Of a stretch of DNA of 5,815 nt, positions 1-4,511 are shown piece by piece. Positions within the stretch are counted from its first letter, which is position 1, and each line of letters starts with the position of its first letter. Source of the stretch: Chloroflexota bacterium. Its GTDB lineage: Bacteria; Chloroflexota; Anaerolineae; Anaerolineales; Villigracilaceae. A program made the position numbers and the translations under genes. The notes beneath the pieces were generated by a model that did not search any database, had not been told where the DNA came from, and worked only from the letters and a program-made list of their open reading frames with translations. The DNA lies in NCBI GenBank assembly GCA_016191895.1, contig JACPVD010000165.1, positions 1 through 5,815 of the forward strand, written 5' to 3'.

Positions 1-34
1 AAAAAAACGCTTTGCGGCTTGGCGTCTTTGCGTT
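1..34. repeat. Short imperfect tandem repeat, possible weak terminator on minus strand
   Basis: Positions 7-30 read as about three imperfect 8-base units of the form CG-N-CTT-N-G (ACGCTTTG, CGGCTTGG, CGTCTTTG). On the minus strand the end of this block is GCGTT followed by more T, giving a run of seven T at 7 to 1. AACGC at 6-10 can pair with GCGTT at 30-34, leaving a 19-base loop. It lies 67 bases past the stop codon of the minus-strand lipoprotein gene, so it could end that transcript. The stem is only 5 bp with a long loop, so the terminator reading is weak; the tandem repeat itself is directly visible. It starts at the window edge and may continue outside. Confidence 0.35.
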
Positions 35-66
35 AAAAACACAATTTGTTCCCGTGCCGGGAAAAT

Positions 67-88
67 CGCAGACTAAAGTCTGCGCTAC
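67..88 (+). repeat. Perfect hairpin with CTAC tail (dispersed palindrome candidate)
   Basis: CGCAGACT at 67-74 pairs perfectly with AGTCTGCG at 77-84, and CTAC follows at 85-88. It lies 12 bases beyond the stop codon of the minus-strand lipoprotein gene. No T-run follows on either strand, so it is not a standard intrinsic terminator, though it could protect the 3' end of the transcript. The same layout (8-bp hairpin, then CTAC) occurs at 3541-3564, which suggests membership of a dispersed repeat family. Confidence 0.55.
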
Positions 89-100
89 GCAATCTTTCGA

Positions 101-787
101 TTACGGCACAAGCGGAGTTTGGGTCGGTTCGGGTGTGGGAGTCGCTTCGCATTCGAGGAGCGTCAACCGTTCGCTGAAAATGCCCGTGCGCCCGATTTCA
201 TCCGAACCGGAGTCGAGCGCCACGAGTTGATATTGCACCCATGCGTTCTCGAAAATATCCACGCCGATCATCACATCGGAAATAAGTTCGTAGGCGAACG
301 TGCCGCCGCCAAGTTTATCCATGGTGAGCGTTGTCCATTTGCTGGTTGTGCCGGTCTGCCTGCTTTTGAAACGGACAGAAAGCGTAACAAATGCCGTTTT
401 CGCTTCCAACGCCTGGGCAGTGAACTTCACCGAAGACGGCTGACAGGCCGGACGCTTGTAAAACTCCGATTGCGACAGGTTGATCGAAATAAAACCGTTC
501 ATCTGTACGGGCGGCGTGGGCGTATTCAATGCAAGGGTCGGCAAATCCATCGGCGTGAATGTCGGAAATATCGGCGTGATCGTCGGGGTCGGAGTCCACG
601 TTTTGAATCCCAACAGCGGCGGCGTGGGGGTGAAGGTGAACGTGGGCGTAATCGGCGTGGACGTGGGCGTATCGGTGGGAAGTATAGGTGCGTCGGTTGC
701 GGGCAGCGCGGCGGGATCGACTTGCGTAAGGATGGAGCACGCCAAAAGAAAAACAGCCAGGGTTGCAAAAAAGGTTCTTTGTTTCAT
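101..787 (-). CDS. Predicted lipoprotein with Thr/Pro-rich linker and C-terminal beta-type domain (copy 2)
   Basis: A 228-residue predicted exported lipoprotein of unknown function. The N-terminus has a basic start (KQR), a hydrophobic stretch at 5-16 and a lipobox LLAC with Cys17 as the likely lipidated residue. Residues about 29-94 are a low-complexity Thr/Pro linker, expected to be extended and to hold the next domain away from the membrane. Residues about 95-213 form a globular domain rich in alternating hydrophobic residues, suggesting beta strands. It has Cys115 and Cys213 near its ends (possible disulfide), Trp151 in a KWTTL segment, a GTFAYEL segment and an AWVQYQLVALD segment. A short second Thr/Pro tail (216-228) follows. 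This domain aligns by eye with that of the neighbouring gene at 794-1426, so the two look like paralogues. The start codon lies 6 bp after that gene's stop codon, with an AGGTAGG ribosome binding site overlapping the stop, which implies co-transcription and translational coupling. I do not recognise a named family. Confidence 0.85.
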   Translation of the reverse strand: MKQRTFFATLAVFLLACSILTQVDPAALPATDAPILPTDTPTSTPITPTFTFTPTPPLLGFKTWTPTPTITPIFPTFTPMDLPTLALNTPTPPVQMNGFISINLSQSEFYKRPACQPSSVKFTAQALEAKTAFVTLSVRFKSRQTGTTSKWTTLTMDKLGGGTFAYELISDVMIGVDIFENAWVQYQLVALDSGSDEIGRTGIFSERLTLLECEATPTPEPTQTPLVP

Positions 788-793
788 GGTCGC

Positions 794-1426
794 CTACCTG
801 CATGGGGAAAGTGAAATCTGGTCGGTATAGATTTGAGAGCGGCCAACCACCGCGCCGGCGTCGTCGGTTGCAACGAGTTGAAAATACACCCACGCCTCCC
901 TGTAGTGATTATGCCCCTCGACATTACTGCCAACCAGCACATAGGAAAAGGTCCCGTTGCGGTGATTGCGCATCACGTCGCCGGTCGTCCAGGGAGTCGA
1001 ATCATTCTTTTTCAACGCCTTGGTCCGCACAAAGACAACCACGCTATAAACATTTTCAGGGCTTTGCACCTTCGCGGTGATCGTTGTGTTGTTAAGTTTG
1101 CAACTCCCCCAGAAGATTTTATGTTCTGAAACCGTAATTTCCTTAAACCCGAAAGCGGGCTGGGTCGCCGTGGGGCTTGGCCCCGGAGTGGGAGTATCCC
1201 CGCTGTATAAAAACACAAGAGTTGGCAGGGTGGGCGTCGGTTGAAAGGCGTCCCATGTCGGAATTTTTACAATCGTTGGAGATGCGGTAATGGTGGGCGT
1301 GAGCGTAATCGTCGCCGTTGCTGTGGGGGTGGGAGTCTCCGTCGGCATGGGCGCAGGCGACGCGCCAAGTGAACACGCCTGTAGTAAAATCATCGAAATC
1401 ATTGTCAAAAGCCAAAGTCTGCGCAT
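794..1426 (-). CDS. Predicted lipoprotein with Thr/Pro-rich linker and C-terminal beta-type domain (copy 1)
   Basis: A 210-residue predicted lipoprotein, first gene of a two-gene minus-strand operon. The N-terminus MRRLWLLTMISMILLQAC gives a basic start, a hydrophobic core and a lipobox LQAC with Cys18. Residues about 22-89 are a Thr/Pro/Ala linker. Residues about 94-209 match the C-terminal domain of the downstream gene: Cys109 and Cys209 at the domain ends, a PWTTGDVM segment, NGTFSYVLVGS, AWVYFQLVATD and a GRSQIY segment. The ATG at 1426 is chosen because AGAGGA lies 5 bases upstream and the signal peptide begins there. The reading frame stays open to 1516, but the extra 30 codons fall largely in a palindromic repeat (1474-1548) and would bury the signal peptide. 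Role unknown; an extracytoplasmic binding or adhesion domain is possible but is inference only. Confidence 0.87.
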   Translation of the reverse strand: MRRLWLLTMISMILLQACSLGASPAPMPTETPTPTATATITLTPTITASPTIVKIPTWDAFQPTPTLPTLVFLYSGDTPTPGPSPTATQPAFGFKEITVSEHKIFWGSCKLNNTTITAKVQSPENVYSVVVFVRTKALKKNDSTPWTTGDVMRNHRNGTFSYVLVGSNVEGHNHYREAWVYFQLVATDDAGAVVGRSQIYTDQISLSPCR

Positions 1427-1431
1427 GTATA

Positions 1432-1437
1432 TCCTCT
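1432..1437 (-). promoter_or_regulatory. Ribosome binding site of lipoprotein copy 1
   Basis: On the minus strand AGAGGA is followed by five bases (TATAC) and then the ATG at 1426. This decides the start in favour of 1426 rather than the longer frame beginning at 1516. Confidence 0.75.
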
Positions 1438-1473
1438 TTTGGGCGATTATCTCACTGATATTACACACATGCG

Positions 1474-1548
1474 CTTCGACTTCGCTCAGCGCGAATACCT
1501 CTGTCCTGAGCGACACTTGCCCTGGCGGGCAGCGCCAGGGAGTCGAAG
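1474..1548. repeat. 75-base palindromic element able to fold as a three-way junction
   Basis: An outer stem pairs CTTCGACT (1474-1481) with AGTCGAAG (1541-1548), eight perfect pairs. Directly inside it are two side-by-side hairpins. TCGCTCAG (1482-1489) pairs with CTGAGCGA (1506-1513) over a 16-base loop. CCCTGGCG (1520-1527) pairs with CGCCAGGG (1533-1540) over a 5-base loop. Only 1514-1519 is unpaired at the junction. An alternative small hairpin, TTCGC/GCGAA (1481-1485 with 1491-1495), competes with the first one. On the minus strand the left part would translate as a LSEVEA-type peptide, a phrase I recall from spurious small proteins in Chloroflexota genomes; this is recollection, not a search. 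The element sits between divergent genes and is most easily read as a REP- or MITE-like dispersed repeat. Confidence 0.7.
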
Positions 1549-1592
1549 GATATTACGTGTCAAGGTGAGCATCCCATTTATTGTACAACAAC

Positions 1593-2642
1593 ATGACCTC
1601 CATCGAAGTAACCAACCTGCAAAAGACATTCCAGACCAAGCGCAAGGCCGCGGGGCTGGGCGGCTCGATTCGCTCGCTGTTCAAGCCGGAGTATGGTTCC
1701 GTCGAAGCAGTGCAATCGCTCTCGTTCAACATGGACGCCGGCGAATTGCTCGGCTTCATCGGCCCGAACGGCGCTGGCAAATCCACCACGATCAAAATGC
1801 TCACGGGCATTTTGCATCCAAGCGGCGGCGAGGCGAAGGTACTCGGTTTCACTCCCTGGGTCGATCGACAAAAACTCGCTTATCGCATCGGCACGGTCTT
1901 CGGGCAAAGGCCGCAACTCTGGTATCACCTGCCCGCGATGGATACGTTCATCCTCTTTGGAAAAATCTACGAACTCGACGACGCCGAAGCAAAAAAGAGA
2001 ATCGACTTTCTTTCCGAGGCCTTCGAAATACGCGACTTGCTGGATGTGCCCGTGCGGAAACTTTCCCTCGGCCAGCGGATGCGCTGCGAAGTGGCCGCCT
2101 CGCTCCTGCACCGCCCGAAACTGATCCTGCTCGATGAGCCATCCATCGGCCTCGACGTGGTCGCCAAACAACACATCCGCGATGCGATCAAGCGCATGAA
2201 TCAGGAGGAAGGTGTGGGTGTATTACTTACATCTCATGATGCAGGCGACCTTGAAGCGTTGTGCAAGCGCGTCATCGTTGTCAATCACGGGCAGATCGTT
2301 TACGAAGACAAGGTCTCCAACCTGAAACGGAAATTCCTCACCACCAAAATGGTCGAAGTGCGTTATGCGGAGGAAGTGTCCAAAGACTACTCCATCAAAG
2401 GCGTTGAAATATTAAAGGTCGGGCATTACGGCGTGAAGTTGAAATTCGACACCACCAAAACCTCGGTGGACTTTGTCATGTCTCACCTTGCAAACGCCGG
2501 TGATATTGTGGACATTACCATTTCCGATCCGCCGCTGGAGGAAGTGATCGCGAAAATTTATCAGGAAGCGAACGATTCAGCGATTCAGCGAATCGGCGAG
2601 TCGACGATTCGACGCGCCAACAGAGGAGACAAAAGTGGATAA
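1593..2642 (+). CDS. ABC-2 type exporter, ATP-binding subunit (COG4586-like)
   Basis: A 349-residue cytoplasmic ATPase that powers the two permeases encoded downstream. All nucleotide-binding motifs are intact: Walker A GPNGAGKST (57-65), Q-loop Gln105 in FGQRPQLW, ABC signature LSLGQ (157-161), Walker B LILLDEP (177-183), D-loop GLD (186-188) and switch His215 in TSHD. The long insertion before Walker A (about 15-37) and the FGQRPQLWYHLP stretch after the Q-loop are typical of the COG4586 group that pairs with PF06182/DUF990 permeases. Residues about 240-325 form the C-terminal accessory domain of such ATPases. The last 20 or so residues (about 328-349) are encoded by a palindromic, repetitive stretch and may be an acquired tail. 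The ATG at 1593 is preferred over an in-frame TTG at 1581; neither has a clear Shine-Dalgarno sequence. The substrate is unknown. A relative in Synechocystis was reported to export viologens, but cargo cannot be transferred from family membership. Confidence 0.93.
   Translation: MTSIEVTNLQKTFQTKRKAAGLGGSIRSLFKPEYGSVEAVQSLSFNMDAGELLGFIGPNGAGKSTTIKMLTGILHPSGGEAKVLGFTPWVDRQKLAYRIGTVFGQRPQLWYHLPAMDTFILFGKIYELDDAEAKKRIDFLSEAFEIRDLLDVPVRKLSLGQRMRCEVAASLLHRPKLILLDEPSIGLDVVAKQHIRDAIKRMNQEEGVGVLLTSHDAGDLEALCKRVIVVNHGQIVYEDKVSNLKRKFLTTKMVEVRYAEEVSKDYSIKGVEILKVGHYGVKLKFDTTKTSVDFVMSHLANAGDIVDITISDPPLEEVIAKIYQEANDSAIQRIGESTIRRANRGDKSG
2573..2613. repeat. Direct repeat and palindrome inside the 3' end of the ATPase gene
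   Basis: CGATTCAG occurs twice in tandem (2573-2580, 2581-2588). It is followed by CGAATCG (2589-2595), which pairs perfectly with CGATTCG (2605-2611) over a 9-base loop. A second nested palindrome, GTCGA/TCGAC (2600-2604 with 2609-2613), overlaps it. The stretch encodes the final residues of the ATPase, beyond where the recognisable accessory domain ends, and lies just before the ribosome binding site of the next gene. Confidence 0.55.
2623..2628 (+). promoter_or_regulatory. Strong ribosome binding site deciding a GTG start
   Basis: GAGGAG lies 6 bases before GTG at 2635, inside the end of the ATPase gene. It fixes the start of the DUF2785 gene at a GTG that overlaps the ATPase stop by 8 bp, a layout typical of translational coupling. 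Confidence 0.8.
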
Positions 2643-3465
2643 AAATTTTTGGATTGGGATTTGCGAGAACAAATATGAAATTCCAGACGGACATTCTTTG
2701 GCCGAGTTAACGACAGAATTATTCGCCAACATTGGCTCCACCGATCCCGAACTGCGCGACGACATCGGGTACATGGTCTATGCCAACTGGCTGAAACAGG
2801 GGCGTTACCCTGCCGACGAAATCCGCGGTCACATAAGGCAACTGCTGGCAAACCTTGAAACTGGAATCGGCGAACCCGAAAGCGACTCAGTGTTTCTGCG
2901 GACCTTTTCTGTTCTCTTTCTTGCGGAGATCGTCCACAACGACAATAAAAAGCCCTTCCTCAACAAAGCGGATATTGCACCGATTCTCGAAAAAGGACTT
3001 GCATATCTCGCCGCCGAAAATGACCCGCGCGGACATATCCCCGTCAAAGGCTGGGCGCACGCCCTCGCCCATACCGCGGATCTGATGCTGGTGCTTGCGA
3101 AGAATCAAAACATCGCCGAAACGGACTTGTTGAACATCCTGAATGCAATTTCAGTGAAAATCATCGGCGCGACAAATTACATCTACATCCATGGCGAAGA
3201 CGAACGCCTTGCGAACGCCGTTGCGCAAGTTTTGCGCCGCGATCTGATTCCGCTCGAACAGGCGAAGACATGGGCAACGTCCTTTATCGAGCAGGATTGG
3301 GTCGGCGCGTACATGGACGGGAAACGCAATTCCGCCTACCAAAACACCCGCAACCTCCTGCGAAGCATTTACTTCACGATCAAAACAGACGAAGGCGAAT
3401 TGCCCAAACGGGATGAACTTGAAGCGGTGTTTTTGGAAACTGTCAGTGAGTTGAAGCCATATTGA
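2635..3465 (+). CDS. DUF2785 family protein
   Basis: A 276-residue soluble, largely helical protein that I assign to DUF2785 (PF10978). The assignment rests on the overall length, the N-terminal region with a DPELRDDIGY segment (about 37-46), and the GWAHALAHTADLML segment (about 139-152), which is the most characteristic part. No signal peptide or membrane segment is visible. The biochemical role of the family is, to my knowledge, not established; the two His in HALAH and nearby acidic residues could bind a ligand or metal, but this is speculation. It starts at GTG with a strong ribosome binding site and overlaps the ATPase gene by 8 bp, so the two should be translated together. It separates the ATPase from its permease genes, which suggests a link with the transporter or chance insertion in the operon. 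Family call is by eye only. Confidence 0.82.
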   Translation: MDKNFWIGICENKYEIPDGHSLAELTTELFANIGSTDPELRDDIGYMVYANWLKQGRYPADEIRGHIRQLLANLETGIGEPESDSVFLRTFSVLFLAEIVHNDNKKPFLNKADIAPILEKGLAYLAAENDPRGHIPVKGWAHALAHTADLMLVLAKNQNIAETDLLNILNAISVKIIGATNYIYIHGEDERLANAVAQVLRRDLIPLEQAKTWATSFIEQDWVGAYMDGKRNSAYQNTRNLLRSIYFTIKTDEGELPKRDELEAVFLETVSELKPY

Positions 3466-3479
3466 TCAACGGCTTTCGG

Positions 3480-3504
3480 ACTCCAACGTCTCTGACGTTG
3501 GAGT
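3480..3504. repeat. Perfect 11-bp hairpin after DUF2785 gene
   Basis: ACTCCAACGTC (3480-3490) pairs perfectly with GACGTTGGAGT (3494-3504) across a three-base loop. It starts 14 bases after the DUF2785 stop codon. On the plus strand it is followed by an A-rich stretch (GAAAAAATAA), not by T, so it is not a normal intrinsic terminator for the operon; it could still slow polymerase or protect the upstream mRNA. It is the first of several palindromes packed into the 178-bp gap. Confidence 0.7.
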
Positions 3505-3510
3505 GAAAAA

Positions 3511-3569
3511 ATAATGTGGCGCAAATCTCTAATTTGCGCGGGCGAGTCTGGAGACTTGCCCTACATTAT
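3511..3569. repeat. 59-base palindromic element able to fold as a three-way junction
   Basis: ATAATGT (3511-3517) pairs with ACATTAT (3563-3569), extendable by a G-T wobble at 3518/3562. Inside are two adjacent hairpins. GCGCAAAT (3519-3526) pairs with ATTTGCGC (3532-3539) over a five-base loop. GGCGAGTC (3541-3548) pairs with GACTTGCC (3553-3560), with one G-T wobble, over a TGGA loop. Only bases 3540 and 3561 are left unpaired outside the loops. The architecture (outer stem directly enclosing two hairpins) is the same as at 1474-1548 although the sequences differ, and the second hairpin plus CTAC resembles 67-88. Confidence 0.7.
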
Positions 3570-3572
3570 GAA

Positions 3573-3608
3573 AGTCCGTCCAAAGTCTGGACGCGAAGCG
3601 TTTGGACT
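3573..3608. repeat. Third palindrome of the intergenic repeat cluster
   Basis: Two folds compete. In one, GTCCAAA (3578-3584) pairs with TTTGGAC (3601-3607). In the other, AGTCC (3573-3577) pairs with GGACT (3604-3608) and encloses a GTCCA/TGGAC hairpin (3578-3582 with 3588-3592) and a tiny CGC-GAA-GCG hairpin (3592-3600). It ends against a pyrimidine tract leading to the first permease gene. Confidence 0.5.
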
Positions 3609-3612
3609 CCGA

Positions 3613-3636
3613 TCTTTCTTCTTTCCTCTTTCTTTT
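3613..3636 (+). promoter_or_regulatory. Pure pyrimidine tract in the leader of permease 1
   Basis: All 24 bases are T or C, and after one A the sequence continues CCTCC before AATG. It ends 7 bases before the ATG at 3644, where a Shine-Dalgarno sequence would be expected but none is present. A U/C-rich leader could bind ribosomal protein S1 or act as a Rho loading region; both are inference. The complementary strand is pure purine, so the DNA could also form a triplex-prone stretch. Confidence 0.45.
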
Positions 3637-3643
3637 ACCTCCA

Positions 3644-4444
3644 ATGAAAACTCTCGCAAAATACTGGTCGATCTTCCAAATCACGCTCATCAACTCCCTC
3701 GCCTACCCCGGTGAATTAATCGGGCGGAGTTTGATGATCATTCCCTTCATGTGGATCTTCTTCCAGTTATGGAAGGTGACCTTCAGCGCGGCGGGCGCGG
3801 ATGGAGGCATGATCAATGGCCTGACCCTGCGCGATACGCTCTGGTATCTCATGCTGGCAGAGACCATCGAGTTGGGACGCCCGCCCATTGCGCGAACGAT
3901 GTCTGAAAATGTGAAAGACGGCTCCATCGCATACATCCTCAATAAACCCTACGACTTCATCCTCTATCAATTCAGCACAGCCATGGGCGAGACCATCTTC
4001 CGCGCCATGCTCAACGCCATCTTCGGCGGGCTGACGGTCTGGTGGCGCGTCGGCATGCCCAATCATTTGCAAGGGTTTCTCATCGCCCTGCCCGCCGTCC
4101 TCGGCGCGTGGGTCTTGCATTTTTGCATCAACGCCATGATCGGCCTCTCCGCGTTTGTAGTGGAGGATGTTTCGGCTTTCACATGGATCTACCAAAAACT
4201 CGCCTTCATCTTTGGTGGCATGTTAATTCCGCTGGATTTTTATCCGCAGTGGCTACAATCGTTTGCAAAGGCGCTCCCCTTCTCCAGCGCGATCTACGGG
4301 CCGGCGCGGTTGTTCGTCACGCCGAGTCTTGAGATGTTTGTCAACGTGATGTCGTTGCAAATCGTTTGGATCGTCGCGCTGGCGATTACGCTCGTCATTG
4401 TTTATCGGCGCGGATTGACTCAATTGACGGTGAATGGAGGATGA
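3644..4444 (+). CDS. ABC-2 type exporter permease 1 (PF06182/COG4587-like)
   Basis: A 266-residue inner-membrane protein expected to form half of the transmembrane pore. Hydrophobic segments lie at about 25-44, 60-77, 115-135, 141-167, 182-197 and 237-254, which fits the six-helix ABC-2 plan. Family-type features include GSIAYILNKPYDFILYQF (93-110), SAFVVEDVSAFTWIYQKL (169-186) followed by GGMLIPLDFYP (191-201), and the late PFSSAIYGPARLF stretch (212-224). The ATG at 3644 is chosen because the frame upstream (from a TTG at 3602) runs through a repeat and a pyrimidine tract and would add 14 residues foreign to the family. There is no Shine-Dalgarno sequence. It lies 178 bp after the DUF2785 gene, a gap filled with palindromes, and 67 bp before permease 2. 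It probably pairs with permease 2 and the ATPase at 1593-2642. Confidence 0.9.
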   Translation: MKTLAKYWSIFQITLINSLAYPGELIGRSLMIIPFMWIFFQLWKVTFSAAGADGGMINGLTLRDTLWYLMLAETIELGRPPIARTMSENVKDGSIAYILNKPYDFILYQFSTAMGETIFRAMLNAIFGGLTVWWRVGMPNHLQGFLIALPAVLGAWVLHFCINAMIGLSAFVVEDVSAFTWIYQKLAFIFGGMLIPLDFYPQWLQSFAKALPFSSAIYGPARLFVTPSLEMFVNVMSLQIVWIVALAITLVIVYRRGLTQLTVNGG

Positions 4445-4448
4445 CACG

Positions 4449-4497
4449 GCTGGTCTCGGTACACCTCGCGAAGATCATGCGAGGCTACTCGACCAGC
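4449..4497. repeat. 49-base palindromic element between the two permease genes
   Basis: GCTGGTC (4449-4455) pairs with GACCAGC (4491-4497). After a small internal loop, GTA (4459-4461) pairs with TAC (4486-4488), and CCTCGC (4464-4469) pairs with GCGAGG (4479-4484) around a nine-base loop. It begins 4 bases after the permease 1 stop codon and ends 14 bases before the permease 2 ATG. Strings close to this one (TGGTCTCG...CTCGACCAG) are, from memory, recurrent in Anaerolineae genomes, but I have not searched. The frame through it is open, which makes permease 2 look 26 residues longer than it is. Confidence 0.65.
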
Positions 4498-4511
4498 GGG
4501 ATAAACCAGCC

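Larger units (their letters stand above)
1427..1592. promoter_or_regulatory. Divergent intergenic region between lipoprotein operon and ABC exporter operon
   Basis: This 166-bp gap must hold the promoters of both transcription units, unless the repeat at 1474-1548 has displaced one. On the minus strand TAATAT (1463 to 1458) and GATAAT (1451 to 1446) resemble -10 boxes for the lipoprotein operon, but I find no convincing -35 box at the right distance for either. On the plus strand GATATTAC near 1549-1556 and TTTATTGTAC near 1577-1586 are AT-rich -10-like stretches ahead of the ATPase ATG. The second would give a very short or leaderless transcript, in keeping with the lack of a Shine-Dalgarno sequence there. 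All these promoter calls are weak. Confidence 0.35.

Noticed and set aside
119..814. Long open frames on the plus strand opposite the first lipoprotein gene
   Set aside because: They are antisense to a gene with a clear signal peptide and lipobox; their products are Arg-rich or Gly/Val repeats that simply mirror the Thr/Pro codons.
480..830. Plus-strand frame with repeated GV units resembling a structural repeat protein
   Set aside because: The GV pattern is the reverse complement of TP codons in the lipoprotein linker, and there is no ribosome binding site.
1427..1516. N-terminal extension of lipoprotein copy 1 to 1516
   Set aside because: It runs through the palindromic element and would hide the signal peptide; the ribosome binding site at 1432-1437 supports 1426.
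1474..1548. tRNA-like gene, because the 75-base length and branched fold resemble a cloverleaf
   Set aside because: No T-loop TTC motif, no D-loop GG, no seven-base anticodon loop, and the first inner loop is 16 bases.
1548..2174. Long minus-strand frames opposite the ATPase gene
   Set aside because: The plus-strand frame has all ABC ATPase motifs intact; the opposite frames lack any recognisable family features.
3480..3510. Intrinsic terminator after the DUF2785 gene
   Set aside because: The 11-bp stem is followed by A-rich, not T-rich, sequence on the plus strand, and the minus strand has no gene to end there.
3602..3643. TTG start for permease 1 at 3602
   Set aside because: The added residues come from a repeat end and the pyrimidine tract, and the membrane protein begins naturally at ATG 3644.
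3466..3643. CRISPR array or tandem repeat array
   Set aside because: The palindromes differ in sequence and have no regular spacing or unique spacers.
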